From the NCBI GenBank assembly GCA_002296965.1, contig DBIW01000030.1, forward strand, positions 1-61,931: 61,931 bases of DNA. The letters are read 5' to 3'. The first letter of the stretch is position 1. Every line of letters starts with the position of its first letter. Origin of the DNA: Treponema sp. UBA792 (GTDB lineage: Bacteria; Spirochaetota; Spirochaetia; Treponematales; Treponemataceae). The notes beneath the pieces were generated by a model that searched no databases, was not told where the DNA came from, and saw only the letters and a program-made list of their open reading frames with translations. Both the position numbers and the translations under genes were made by a program. This document shows, piece after piece, positions 1 to 8,900 of this stretch.

Positions 1-2
1 AG

Positions 3-890
3 CCGACTCCGGTTGAGCCGACTGGTGAATTTGACGTGATTAGCAAGACTGAAAATTCATACACGGTAGAAAAGCCTACAATGAAGAATCTTTGGGGAGC
101 AACAGTCAAAGGCAATGTGATAACTTTCTCCGGAAATTCAGCGGCAGCCTGGGATAATGCGGAACTTAGCAATTACGATGCCATCGAAATTTTCTATACT
201 ACTGAAAAGGCATCAAACGCCAAGCTTTCCGTAAAATCTTCTGACGGTGGTTCAAAACATGAAGATGTCGGATATCCTGAACTGTCCGCATCAGGCTCGC
301 TAAAATATTATCTGTCTGACTTTAAAGCCAAAAATGCAAGCTTCAACACGGTCTGCCTTGCGAACAATGCCAATGACAATGACTGGTCTAATGGTCCGAA
401 ATGGGATGCTGACTGGTCTGTGACGATTACAAAGATTGTCCTGACAAAAATCGCGAAACTGGAGGACAAGGTCGTTTTTGATCCGAATGCAGATGGATTC
501 ACCGCGCCTGAAGGAACCGAACTTGTCGAGAAGGACGGCAAGAAATTTATCAAGGTCACACCGAACGGATATAAGACAAGCTTTAATCTTGCGGCTTCTG
601 TTGAAGTCTCCGGATACACAAAGGTAGTCGTTGAGGCCTATGCGGACGAGACTTCCTCTGACTGGCAATTCGCTATAGGTCTGAGGGACTACTCTGTCGA
701 AGATAACAATAAACAAGCTGTTGCCAATCCTACATCAGACGCTGTTTCTGGTGTAAAAGAGATTTCTTCTGCCATTGACAATGATGGGCAGGTCACTGTC
801 ATCCAGCCGTTCACCCAGTCCAAGTCTGACTGGTCGGCGCTGTCTAACAAGACAATCTACATCGGAAAAATAGTCGCAAAGACGGAATAG
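3..890 (+). CDS. C-terminal part of a surface protein with two carbohydrate-binding-like beta domains (5' end outside window)
   Basis: The reading frame is open to the left edge, so only the last 295 residues are present. The first visible residues are a Pro/Thr/Glu/Val linker (PTPVEPTGEF), typical of spacers between domains of exported proteins. Two beta-rich modules follow, about residues 12-145 and 155-295. Both are rich in Ser, Asp, Lys and aromatic residues and contain WDN, WSN and DWS clusters like those on sugar-binding faces of jelly-roll modules. I infer a cell-surface or lipoprotein C-terminus that binds carbohydrate; I cannot name the family and no catalytic motif is visible. A GTG at 36 could be mistaken for a start but lies inside the linker-domain reading frame. 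A hairpin and a strong terminator follow the stop. Confidence 0.6.
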   Translation, partial: PTPVEPTGEFDVISKTENSYTVEKPTMKNLWGATVKGNVITFSGNSAAAWDNAELSNYDAIEIFYTTEKASNAKLSVKSSDGGSKHEDVGYPELSASGSLKYYLSDFKAKNASFNTVCLANNANDNDWSNGPKWDADWSVTITKIVLTKIAKLEDKVVFDPNADGFTAPEGTELVEKDGKKFIKVTPNGYKTSFNLAASVEVSGYTKVVVEAYADETSSDWQFAIGLRDYSVEDNNKQAVANPTSDAVSGVKEISSAIDNDGQVTVIQPFTQSKSDWSALSNKTIYIGKIVAKTE

Positions 891-908
891 AGGCTTGATT
901 CTGGTTTG

Positions 909-948
909 AGCGCCATGGCATCGTGCTGCCAGGCGCGGCAATGGCGCT
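909..948. repeat. Inverted repeat after the first gene
   Basis: The arms AGCGCCAT and ATGGCGCT pair perfectly around a loop that contains further GC pairing. No T-run follows directly, so it is probably an mRNA 3' structure upstream of the real terminator rather than a terminator itself. Confidence 0.45.
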
Positions 949-980
949 GAGAACTTAAAAGCGTTGCTCTTTTGATTTCC

Positions 981-1034
981 CCCGTCCGGCCGACGTCCTG
1001 TAAAACGCGTCCTCCGGGCGGGGGATTTTTTTTT
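981..1034 (+). terminator. Rho-independent terminator of the first gene
   Basis: CCCGTCCGG (981-989) pairs with CCGGGCGGG (1014-1022), with one G-T wobble, and is followed after GGA by nine T residues (1026-1034). It ends transcription of the surface-protein gene before the convergent ACP operon. Confidence 0.85.
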
Positions 1035-1063
1035 GTGCGGGGGGCTGTCCAACGAGTTCAAAA

Positions 1064-1095
1064 TGTCATTTCCGTGCCGCGACACGGGAATCTCC
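1064..1095. repeat. REP-like palindromic element, copy 1
   Basis: TGTCAT is followed by an interrupted palindrome (CCGTG, loop, CACGG) and then GAATCTCC. It resembles the element at 60481-60512 (TGTCAT, CTCCGG loop CCGGAG, TATCT). Both are intergenic, at the ends of converging genes. Confidence 0.5.
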
Positions 1096-1149
1096 GGGGG
1101 CTGCCGCGTGGTCACCGCAGCTGCGGTGTCTGCGGGCGGAATTTGTTTT

Positions 1150-1902
1150 TTAGCGGAGCCGCCGGTTTTTCCGGAGCTTGCGCGCGGTCAGAACCGGAAG
1201 CCTTGGAATCATGCCCAGAACAAGCCTTGAGTATGTTCCCGCAATCCGGAGGTTGTCGCGTACGGCGCGGAAGGTCGAGATTCCGTCCTGCGGATAGGTG
1301 ATTTTTACCGATTCCGATATGACCGGAACTCCTAGCCAGTAAAGGTGAACCAGAATGTCTATGTCGTAGCCCATCCGCGCGTCTATTACGGTGTGGCGGT
1401 CGAGCAGCTTCATGTACGGAGCCACAGGATATACGCGGAATCCGATGAGCGCGTCCTTGATGTCCTTTGAGAGCGTGACAAAATGAATCCAACCGTTTGC
1501 GATTTTTCTTCCGTTCACGCGTCTGCTTGGCGCGGACTCGTCGTATTCGGGATAGCCGCAGATCACCGCATCCGGAAATTTCTCCGCCTTCTGCCAGAAA
1601 TGGCTTATGCGTCCGGCGTCGTGCTGTCCGTCCGAATCAATCTGGAGAATGTGGGTCAGTCCCAGCTCCGCGGCCTTGCGGACACCGTCGCTCATCGCCT
1701 TTCCCTTGCCGCCGTTCTTTTCGCGTGTCACAAGAACAACCTCGCTGTGATTCTCGGCGGTCCGCCTGATGAATTCCCTGTTCTGCGCGTCATTTCCGTC
1801 ATCAACGACAATTATCGGACAGTTGAATTCCGTCAGTTTCTGGACGACGGACTCCAGCGTGCTTCCGTGCCTGTAGACGGGAACAACAAATCCGCGCCTC
1901 AT
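1150..1902 (-). CDS. Family 2 glycosyltransferase of the ape-like operon
   Basis: This 250-residue protein has a GT-A nucleotide-binding fold from its first residues (FVVPVYRHG). The sugar-nucleotide motifs are IIVVDDGND (about residues 33-41) and the metal-binding DSD in LQIDSDGQHD (about 90-99). The C-terminus is basic with no clear membrane segment. It is probably a cytoplasmic transferase similar to dolichol-phosphate-mannose-synthase-type GT2 enzymes. It is the last gene of the operon and its ATG overlaps the stop of the dehydratase gene (ATGA). In Gram-negative aryl-polyene clusters a GT2 domain fused to an acyltransferase (ApeJ) occupies this place; here the acyltransferase half is absent. 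Donor and acceptor cannot be read from the sequence. Confidence 0.8.
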   Translation of the reverse strand: MRRGFVVPVYRHGSTLESVVQKLTEFNCPIIVVDDGNDAQNREFIRRTAENHSEVVLVTREKNGGKGKAMSDGVRKAAELGLTHILQIDSDGQHDAGRISHFWQKAEKFPDAVICGYPEYDESAPSRRVNGRKIANGWIHFVTLSKDIKDALIGFRVYPVAPYMKLLDRHTVIDARMGYDIDILVHLYWLGVPVISESVKITYPQDGISTFRAVRDNLRIAGTYSRLVLGMIPRLPVLTARKLRKNRRLR

Positions 1903-2279
1903 TCTGCGGTCTCCTCCGCAAGGACGGAGAACGAGCCGGAGGAGTAGGTTTTGTCTTCCTTTTCGGCGTCGGCCATGTTGAACTGGACAAGACTTTTTTC
2001 CGGCCTGTACGACAGCTCCAGCCTGATTTTTGTGTCTGGGCGGATCGGCGCGGAGAATTTTATCCGCTTGATGTTGGGAACAAAACGCTGCGTCCCGAAA
2101 TATCTGCGCGAGAAGCGCGTTATCACCTCGAACTGCGCTACCGCCGGCAGCAGCTTGTATTCCGGAAAATGTCCGTCAAAAAAATCGCTTGACGCCGGAA
2201 TCGTGAATTCAAGCGTGATTCTGTTGTCCTCTTTCGAGATTATTTTCTCGTTCCCGATGTCGTGAAGATTCGCGTTCAT
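1899..2279 (-). CDS. ApeI-like hotdog-fold 3-hydroxyacyl-ACP dehydratase
   Basis: The 126-residue length and the motif DGHFPEYKLLPAVAQ, with His37, match the FabA/FabZ-related ApeI thioester dehydratases, in which this His is catalytic. ApeI acts on 3-hydroxyacyl groups held on the cluster's own ACPs; the same is inferred here from the two ACP genes upstream. It is cytoplasmic. The start lies just below the AMP-ligase stop and the end overlaps the glycosyltransferase by 4 nt, so translation is probably coupled. A FabZ role in fatty acid synthesis is possible but less likely given the neighbours. Confidence 0.8.
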   Translation of the reverse strand: MNANLHDIGNEKIISKEDNRITLEFTIPASSDFFDGHFPEYKLLPAVAQFEVITRFSRRYFGTQRFVPNIKRIKFSAPIRPDTKIRLELSYRPEKSLVQFNMADAEKEDKTYSSGSFSVLAEETAE

Positions 2280-2290
2280 AAAAACTCCGT

Positions 2291-4291
2291 TTATTTCTGG
2301 TCTGAGGATTCCGGCTGCTCGAACATCGCCTGAATCTCAAGTTTGTGCTTTTTTCCCTGCGCGTCGGCCGGAAGGATTTCTGGAAAACGCCATTTCTTGG
2401 GAATTACGACGTTCTCAAAATACTTCGCCAGGAAGTCATGAAAATACCGGTTCACGATATATTTCTCCGAATTCCTGAATTTTTCTTTTCCTTTGCCGTT
2501 CAGGACAACCGCCGCCGCAAGATACTGACGCACGTCATTTGAGAGCGCAATCACCTTTACGTCCGAGACAAGTCCTGTCTCAAGCAGCCTGTTCTCCACT
2601 TCCGTCAGGGAAATCCGTTTCTCTTCTATTTTAACGATTGAATCCGAGCGTCCTTTCAGCAGGAATTTTCCGTCGGGCAGCATCTCGACAAGGTCCGCCG
2701 TGGCAAAACCTTCCGGATTCTTGATGTAGGGACTGATTATCCGCAGGCATCCGTCGTCGCCCTGCCATACCTTTGCGTTTCTGAACGGAGTCCAGACAAG
2801 TCCGTCACGGTTCTGCTGCCTGTAGGCGATTCCGCTTGTCTCCGTGCTTCCGTAGACTTCGAGCGGATAGCAGTGGAACACCTTGCCGGTCTGCACCGCC
2901 AGCTCCGGAGAAACCGCGCCTCCGCTTGAGAAAATCCATGCGTCCTTCATCGCAAGATTGTCCTCTATCTCGACTGTCCGCTTGAGGAACGCCGGCGTCG
3001 CGATTATCACGTATTTTTCGTCCGTGAGCTTTTCAAATTCCTCTGGAAATTCTATGCGTTTTCTGCGGAACGGAACTCCAAGCGTGAACGGCAGGAGAAT
3101 TCCGAACAAAAAGCCGTAGATGTGATGCTGGCTTACGGTTGTCACAAGTTTGCGCGCGTTTATCTCATCTCCAAAAGCGGATATGATGAATGCGTTGTCC
3201 TCCTCGAATTCCTTCATCCGCTGGGGAACTGCCTTGGGCGCGCCCGTGCTTCCGGAGGTGAACATCAGAATTTCGGTCTCCTCGGCTTTTATTTCCGGCG
3301 TCTGGCGGATGGTCTTTTCGTCCGCGGCCTCAGTTCCTTCTATTATCTGCGGAATCTGCTCCGCGCCGGCAACGTTCTGGTCGGAAAGGAATCCTGTTCC
3401 GTCCCTGTGAATTTCCTTTATGAAGGATTCCGTTATGTTCTGCGTAAGGAGAACACGCTTCCTGCACTGGAGAAGGGCGCAGAATGTCACCAGGAAATAC
3501 CAGTAGTCCTCGCAGTGCAGAATCCAGTCTTTCCTTGTGTCGCCGGAAAGATGGCGCCTCATCTTCTCGCAGTCCGAGAGAAAATCATGCCATGTCCTGT
3601 ATTTTTTTGCCGACCATCTGTCCTCAAAGCAGAGGATGTGGCTGTCCTTTCTTGAATCCGCATTGAATTTTGTCATCGGAAATGATTTTATCATTTTTCT
3701 GTCCACCGCCTTTCTGATTATGAATTCAACCGCGAAGATTGTTCCCATCATCAGATATGAAATTCCGCCGTTGTATATCGCCCACAGTTTTCCGTCGTCA
3801 TGGAATGACGTAAAGACGGAGATTCCGCCGTTTATTATGAAGAACAGGCACCATACGAGCGTCACTTTTCTGCCGTATTCCTCGACGTTCCCGGCAAATG
3901 AGGAGCCTTCTATTGACTTGTCCGACAGGACGGCGAATCTGTAGATTATGTTCGGTTTCATAAAAAGTGTGCTGCCGAACACCGCAAGCAGAACGGCGTT
4001 TATGACAACAGAATAAAGCCTGAGGAAAATGCTCTGATTTGTCAGAAAACAAAAAAGGCCGGCCGCAAGAAAAAGTGCGGAACTGACCAGAGGTTTCCAG
4101 TCAAGCGTTCCCTTTTTTCCGCTTCCGGCTTTCTTTGCTCCTGTCGCGCTCAGAAAAAATGCGGCCGCAAGTGCGATTATGCACAGAGACAGAATCCGTG
4201 TCGGAATTTTGAACACGACAAGAAGCGTGAACACCAGCACCGGATAAACTGCCGCAGTCACATAGAAAAGAACTTTCAGGAAATTTTTCAT
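2291..4291 (-). CDS. Membrane protein-AMP ligase fusion (ApeG-ApeH like)
   Basis: This 666-residue protein has two parts. Residues 1 to about 195 hold about six hydrophobic helices and resemble the COG4648 membrane proteins (ApeG). The rest is an ANL-superfamily adenylating enzyme (ApeH-like): the phosphate-binding loop FTSGSTGAPKAVP at about 345, VYGSTETSG, the hinge region LKGRSDSIVKIEEKRI, and a C-terminal GKKHKLEIQ with the expected Lys. ApeG and ApeH are usually separate neighbouring genes; here they form one chain, which would fix acid activation at the inner membrane. The likely reaction is ATP-dependent activation of a carboxylic acid and loading on an ACP; the acid is unknown. The start ATG lies directly after the ACP stop. 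Confidence 0.8.
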   Translation of the reverse strand: MKNFLKVLFYVTAAVYPVLVFTLLVVFKIPTRILSLCIIALAAAFFLSATGAKKAGSGKKGTLDWKPLVSSALFLAAGLFCFLTNQSIFLRLYSVVINAVLLAVFGSTLFMKPNIIYRFAVLSDKSIEGSSFAGNVEEYGRKVTLVWCLFFIINGGISVFTSFHDDGKLWAIYNGGISYLMMGTIFAVEFIIRKAVDRKMIKSFPMTKFNADSRKDSHILCFEDRWSAKKYRTWHDFLSDCEKMRRHLSGDTRKDWILHCEDYWYFLVTFCALLQCRKRVLLTQNITESFIKEIHRDGTGFLSDQNVAGAEQIPQIIEGTEAADEKTIRQTPEIKAEETEILMFTSGSTGAPKAVPQRMKEFEEDNAFIISAFGDEINARKLVTTVSQHHIYGFLFGILLPFTLGVPFRRKRIEFPEEFEKLTDEKYVIIATPAFLKRTVEIEDNLAMKDAWIFSSGGAVSPELAVQTGKVFHCYPLEVYGSTETSGIAYRQQNRDGLVWTPFRNAKVWQGDDGCLRIISPYIKNPEGFATADLVEMLPDGKFLLKGRSDSIVKIEEKRISLTEVENRLLETGLVSDVKVIALSNDVRQYLAAAVVLNGKGKEKFRNSEKYIVNRYFHDFLAKYFENVVIPKKWRFPEILPADAQGKKHKLEIQAMFEQPESSDQK

Positions 4292-4543
4292 TTATCCCAT
4301 GTACGGAACAAGCGCGTCCACAACATCCTGAATTGTCTTTACTGTCTTGAAAATCGACGGATCCACGTTGCCCTTGTCGGCCGGCATGAATTCCTTCATC
4401 TTGACGATAAGATCGATTGAGTCGATGGAGTCAAGGTCAAGATCATCACCGAGCAGTGCATCCGGAGTAATCTCGTTCTCATCGATTTCAAATTCAGAAA
4501 CAAGAATGTCTTTCACCTTTGAAAAAATCTCATCTTTTGACAT
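4292..4543 (-). CDS. Acyl carrier protein 2 (ApeF-like)
   Basis: This 83-residue acidic protein carries the phosphopantetheine site in DLDLDSIDSID, with Ser39 as the attachment residue. The helix-2 pattern and the length fit an acyl carrier protein. It is the second of two consecutive ACPs, as in ApeE-ApeF. Its stop abuts the ATG of the AMP-ligase gene and the intergenic gap to the first ACP is 12 nt, so all are on one transcript. It is unlikely to be the housekeeping AcpP because of its context and its DSIDSID motif in place of DSLD. Confidence 0.85.
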   Translation of the reverse strand: MSKDEIFSKVKDILVSEFEIDENEITPDALLGDDLDLDSIDSIDLIVKMKEFMPADKGNVDPSIFKTVKTIQDVVDALVPYMG

Positions 4544-4555
4544 AGTCTTCCTCTC

Positions 4556-4816
4556 TTATTTTGCCTTTTCGGCATTAATATATTCAGCTAACGCATCCAC
4601 GGATGCAAAATGCTTTTTCGCTTCGGAACTCTCGGACGAGAATTTCACGCCGAATTTCTTCTTGAGCGCGACTCCCAGCTCCAGGGCATCAATGGAGTCC
4701 AGTCCGAGTCCCTCTCCGAACAGAGGCTCTGAGTCGACAATGTTTTCCGGCTTTATGTCCTCAAGCTGAAGTGACGATATTATCACCTCTTTGATTTCAT
4801 TTTTCAGCTCATCCAT
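4556..4816 (-). CDS. Acyl carrier protein 1 (ApeE-like), first gene of the operon
   Basis: This 86-residue ACP has its phosphopantetheine Ser41 in GLGLDSIDALELG. It is the first gene of the operon, about 50 nt downstream of a good promoter. The two ACPs differ in sequence, which suggests separate roles, such as carrying starter and extended or modified acyl groups. This is inference from the ape systems, where two dedicated ACPs are used. A GGGGATAT stretch upstream of the ATG is a weak ribosome-binding site. Confidence 0.85.
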   Translation of the reverse strand: MDELKNEIKEVIISSLQLEDIKPENIVDSEPLFGEGLGLDSIDALELGVALKKKFGVKFSSESSEAKKHFASVDALAEYINAEKAK

Positions 4817-4852
4817 AAAAATATATCCCCAAAATATGAAATGATTAGTTTT

Positions 4853-4864
4853 ACTTGTTCAAGT
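4853..4864. promoter_or_regulatory. Palindrome in the leader of the ACP operon
   Basis: ACTTGTTCAAGT is a 5-2-5 perfect inverted repeat placed just downstream of the predicted transcription start on the minus strand. Its position suits a repressor operator, but it could also be chance. Confidence 0.35.
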
Positions 4865-4874
4865 GATTTGTACG

Positions 4875-4903
4875 ATTATACAGAACTCCGCATAAAATTA
4901 CAA
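4875..4903 (-). promoter_or_regulatory. Promoter of the ACP/ape-like operon
   Basis: Read on the minus strand, TTGTAA (4903-4898) and TATAAT (4880-4875) are separated by exactly 17 nt, giving a start near 4868 and a leader of about 50 nt. Confidence 0.7.
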
Positions 4904-5010
4904 CACTTGCTAACGGATTGCAGGAAAATTGCATTTGATTCCGCCGCTCTTGCGTCATGATTTGTCTGCGCCTGTTCTCCAGAATGACACAATGTGATAT
5001 ATTGTCAGCC

Positions 5011-5955
5011 ATGATCAGGTATCCGAACCCTCACAAGAGCGCGGCGGGATTTGTTCTTGCCGCGGTTTCCGTTTTTATCTGGGGAATAACTTTTGTATGC
5101 ACAAAAACGCTTCTGTCTGATTTTTCGTCGCTTGAGATTCTTTTTTTCCGTTTTCTTGCGGCGTACATTTTTCTTTGGATTATATGTCCGCGGCGTGGAA
5201 GAATCGCCGCAAAGGACAACATTTATTTTGCCGCCGCCGGCCTTACCGGAGTTCTGCTGTATCAGTTTCTTGAGAACATCGCGATTTCCTACACGGCGGC
5301 CTCGAACGTCAGCATAATCGTGTCGATATGTCCGATGTTCACCGCGCTTACGGCAAGAATTTTTCTGCATGAAAAGCACATAACTCCGCAGTTTGTCGCC
5401 GGATTCGCCGTCGCGGTGGCCGGAGTCGCGCTTGTCAGCCTGAACGGAAGCCGGGAGCTTCATCTGAATCCCAAGGGCGATTTTCTCGCGCTCGGTTCGG
5501 CGGTCTGCTGGGGCTTCTATTCGCTTTTCGTTTCTATACTGAACACCAGGAATTATGAGCCTGTCTGCTGCACAAGGAGAATCTTCTTTTTTGCGGTCGT
5601 GCTGATGATTCCGCTCGTCATCGCCGGAAGTTCCGCTGACGCTTCACCGGCGTTCCGCTTTTCGCTGGATTTTGCCGTGAACCGCGCCCGTTTCGCAAAG
5701 CCGCTCAATGCTGTCTGCCTGCTTTTTCTTGGAGTGATGGCATCCGGATTCTGCTTTGTGGCATGGAATAAGGCCTGTTCCTGTCTGGGGACTGTGAGGG
5801 TTTCCGTGGGACTTTATCTTATTCCTGTCGTCACCGTTGTTGCCGCATATTTTGTGCTTGGAGAAAAAATAACTCCGGCGGGGCTTGCCGGAGCGTTTCT
5901 TACGGTGGCCGGACTTTTTCTTTCAAATATTAAGAGAAGAAAAAGCGTTGGATAG
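5011..5955 (+). CDS. EamA/DMT-family membrane transporter
   Basis: This 314-residue protein has ten hydrophobic helices arranged as two EamA repeats; the WGITFVCTKTLL start of repeat 1 and the WGFYSLF start of repeat 2 are typical. Members export amino acids, metabolites or drugs; the substrate cannot be predicted. I chose the ATG at 5011 because the first helix begins shortly after it, and because a TATATT box ends 7 nt before it, suggesting a leaderless message. An upstream in-frame ATG would add only a poorly fitting extension. It diverges from the ACP operon, so a shared control region is possible, but a functional link is not shown. Confidence 0.8.
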   Translation: MIRYPNPHKSAAGFVLAAVSVFIWGITFVCTKTLLSDFSSLEILFFRFLAAYIFLWIICPRRGRIAAKDNIYFAAAGLTGVLLYQFLENIAISYTAASNVSIIVSICPMFTALTARIFLHEKHITPQFVAGFAVAVAGVALVSLNGSRELHLNPKGDFLALGSAVCWGFYSLFVSILNTRNYEPVCCTRRIFFFAVVLMIPLVIAGSSADASPAFRFSLDFAVNRARFAKPLNAVCLLFLGVMASGFCFVAWNKACSCLGTVRVSVGLYLIPVVTVVAAYFVLGEKITPAGLAGAFLTVAGLFLSNIKRRKSVG

Positions 5956-5972
5956 GAAATTCTGCGCCTGTG

Positions 5973-8900
5973 CTACGGAATATGGATTATCTCGCGCGGT
6001 TTGCTTCCGTTCGCCGGGCCGACGATTCCCCGTTCCTCCATCTCCTCCACGAGGCGCGCCGCACGGTTGTAGCCGATTTTAAGCCTGCGCTGGATGTATG
6101 ATGCCGATGCCTTTCCCGCCTGGACGACAATCTCAAGCGCCTGGTCATAAAGCGGATCTTCTCCGTATGAATTTCCGTAGGGATCGTCATCGACTCCGGA
6201 GTCGTCGTCATCCTCAATGAAAATCTCGTCGTCGATGTAGTCGGGTTCTCCGAATGTCTTGACGTACTCCACGACTTTCTCCACTTCCTGGTCGCTTACA
6301 AAAGTTCCCTGAATTCTTACCGGGAACGGATCCACCGCGCTGGCATAGAGCATGTCTCCGCGTCCGAGCAGTTTTTCCGCGCCTATGCTGTCGATTATTA
6401 TGTGGCTGTCCGTTCTTGAGGCCACCATGAACGCGATTCTTGTGGGAATGTTCGCCTTTATGAGTCCGGTGATTACGTTTACGGACGGACGCTGGGTCGC
6501 AAGCACAAGATGGATTCCCACGGCGCGGCTCATCGCGGCAAGGCGCGCCACAATCGACTCAAGCTCCTTGCCGGTTGTCGCCATCAGGTCGGCGAATTCA
6601 TCTATTATCACGACAATATACGGAAGCTTCTCCGTGCAGATTCCGCGTTCCTTTATCCGCTGGTTGTAGTTCGAGATGTCGCGTACACCGAGGCTGTCAA
6701 GAAGCGCGTACCGGCGTTCCATCTCGCAGAGGCAGTACTGCAGCGCCTGAAAAGCGCGCTTCGGCTCGGTGATTACCGGCGTGAGCAGATGCGGAATGTT
6801 GTTGTAGAGTTTCAGCTCCACGACTTTCGGGTCAATCAGAATGAGTTTCACGTCCCTGAACGACCGCTTGTACAGGATTGAAAGGATTATGCTGTTGACG
6901 CAGACGGATTTTCCGGAACCTGTCGCGCCCGCAATCAGCATGTGCGGTGTCTTTACAAGGTCAATCAGCTGCGGTTTTCCCAGAATGTCTTTTCCGAGCA
7001 CGACTGGAACCGCCATCTTTTTATATTCCGGCAGATCCTGCTCTATGATTTCGCGGAATCCTACGATGGAGCGTTCCCTGTTCGGCACTTCGATTCCGAC
7101 GGCCTGCTTTCCGGGAATCGGCGCTACGATTCGCACTGAGCTTGCCGCAAGGCTGAGGGCGATATTGTCCTGCAGCGCTACAATCTTGCTCAGCTTTACG
7201 CCGGGAGCCGGAAGAATCTCGAACATTGTCACGACCGGACCTTTTTTTATTCCGATTATCTGGGCTTCGATGTTGAATTCTTTCAGCGTCTGCCGGAGCC
7301 GGACGGAAGCCTCCTTTGTCTTTTCGTCGATTATCCAGTACCGGTTGTTCTCGTATTCCGTCAGAAGCTCCGCCGGAATTATGTATGGACCTTTTCTCAC
7401 CGCACGCGCGGACTCCGCTTCCGGGGCGGTTTGCCGAGGAATTCTCTCCGCTTCTTCCGGCATCTCCTCCTGAGGCCGCCGGTTCACCGGATTTTCGGAT
7501 TCAACGGCGGTCAGGCCGGCAGGTGCAGCGGCTGTCTGTTCCGGCGTGACGGACTGAGATGTGTCCTGCTCCGGCTCGGCGGCTTCATCCTGAATTCCTT
7601 CTTCCGGAAGCTCCTCCTCAGGCTTTTGAATTTCCTGTTCAGGAATTTCGGGCAGGCCGTGGCTTCTCCTTATGTCGGCCTCCATCTGGGAAAAGACTTC
7701 CGCCGCCGCGTTTGTCAGCGCCGGTCCGGGAGATTCAGTTTTTTTTTCAGGCCGGGCCGTTTCGCCGGTTTTCTGTTCCTGCTGCGGATGGAGAATTTTC
7801 TCCCACCGCTTGGGAATTTTTATCTCCGGTTCAGGCTGAACCGGCTCCGCGGAAAATTCAGTTTTTTTTTCCGGTGAATCTGCGTCATCCGGAAAATCTG
7901 AGGCGGTCGGGCCGGGATCATCCTGGGTTCCGTCGTCCTCGGTTATGTCTATGTCGAAAAAATCCGGATCAAGAGCCTGGTTCCCCGTATTCTGTTCCGG
8001 AAATTCAAGTCCGGAATAATACGGCGGCTCCTCCTGTCCAGAAGAATTTTCTCCGTACTGAATTCCGTCCGTTTCCGTGTCAGAAAGTCTTATCCCCGAC
8101 GGATAAGGGCTTTTTTTTTCCGCTGATTCGCTGTCGTCCTGCGGAAAGTATTCTCCGTCCGGAGCTGCTTCTTCGTGCGGAAGCTCAATTCCGCGCGGAT
8201 ACGGATTCTCGGCAATCACGGAATCAATGTAACGTGCGTCGCTGTACGGAGCGTCGTCATCCTGTACGGAAGTGGTTTCCGGCGTGTAAATCTGCACATC
8301 GAACGGCGAATCCCCATGAATTTCCTCTGTCTCCTGTCGCTCCGCCTTATCCTGAAATTCCGTCTCCTGCGGAAAGCGCGCCGCGCCGGAGTCTCCGGAC
8401 TCATCTTCATGCTCGTATTCAGGAATTTCTGATTCCGTGTTTTCGGCGGTGATTCCGCTGCCCGGCCAGTTCTCCTCTTCGACCGGCTCGTCCGCGCCTG
8501 AGAATTCCGTCTGCGTGTTCCCGGCTTCAAATTCCTCCACCGGAAAATCCGTGCTGCCCGGCTCTTCTTCCTCCGTATATTCGGGCGGAAGCGATTCAGG
8601 CTGAGGCGGAAGGTCAGGCCATTCAAGCTCCTCCGCAGTATCGTCCGCCGGAGAGCTTATCAGCGCGTCAAATTCCTCCTGAGTTATGACCGTGGCCGGA
8701 TTTTCCTGCGCGTCTTCCTCGGCATGGCCAGCTGCGTTTTCCATGGCGGCAGATGTTTCTTCCTCCGTGAATTCCTTTTGTGACGGTTCCGTTCCGGCCT
8801 GTGTGTCAGCGTTCTGAATTTCTGTGCTGCCGGCGGATTTGTGCTGCGGTTCTGTTTCTTCGGAATTCCCATCTCCGCTGTCTCCGTCCTCATTCTCCGG

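Noticed and set aside
972..1301. Open frame across the terminator at 981-1034
   Set aside because: It runs through a strong terminator and into the antisense of the glycosyltransferase gene.
7559..8452. Open frame of 297 codons antisense to ftsK
   Set aside because: It mirrors the Glu/Pro-rich linker codons of ftsK, giving an Arg/Pro-rich sequence with no domain or ribosome-binding site.
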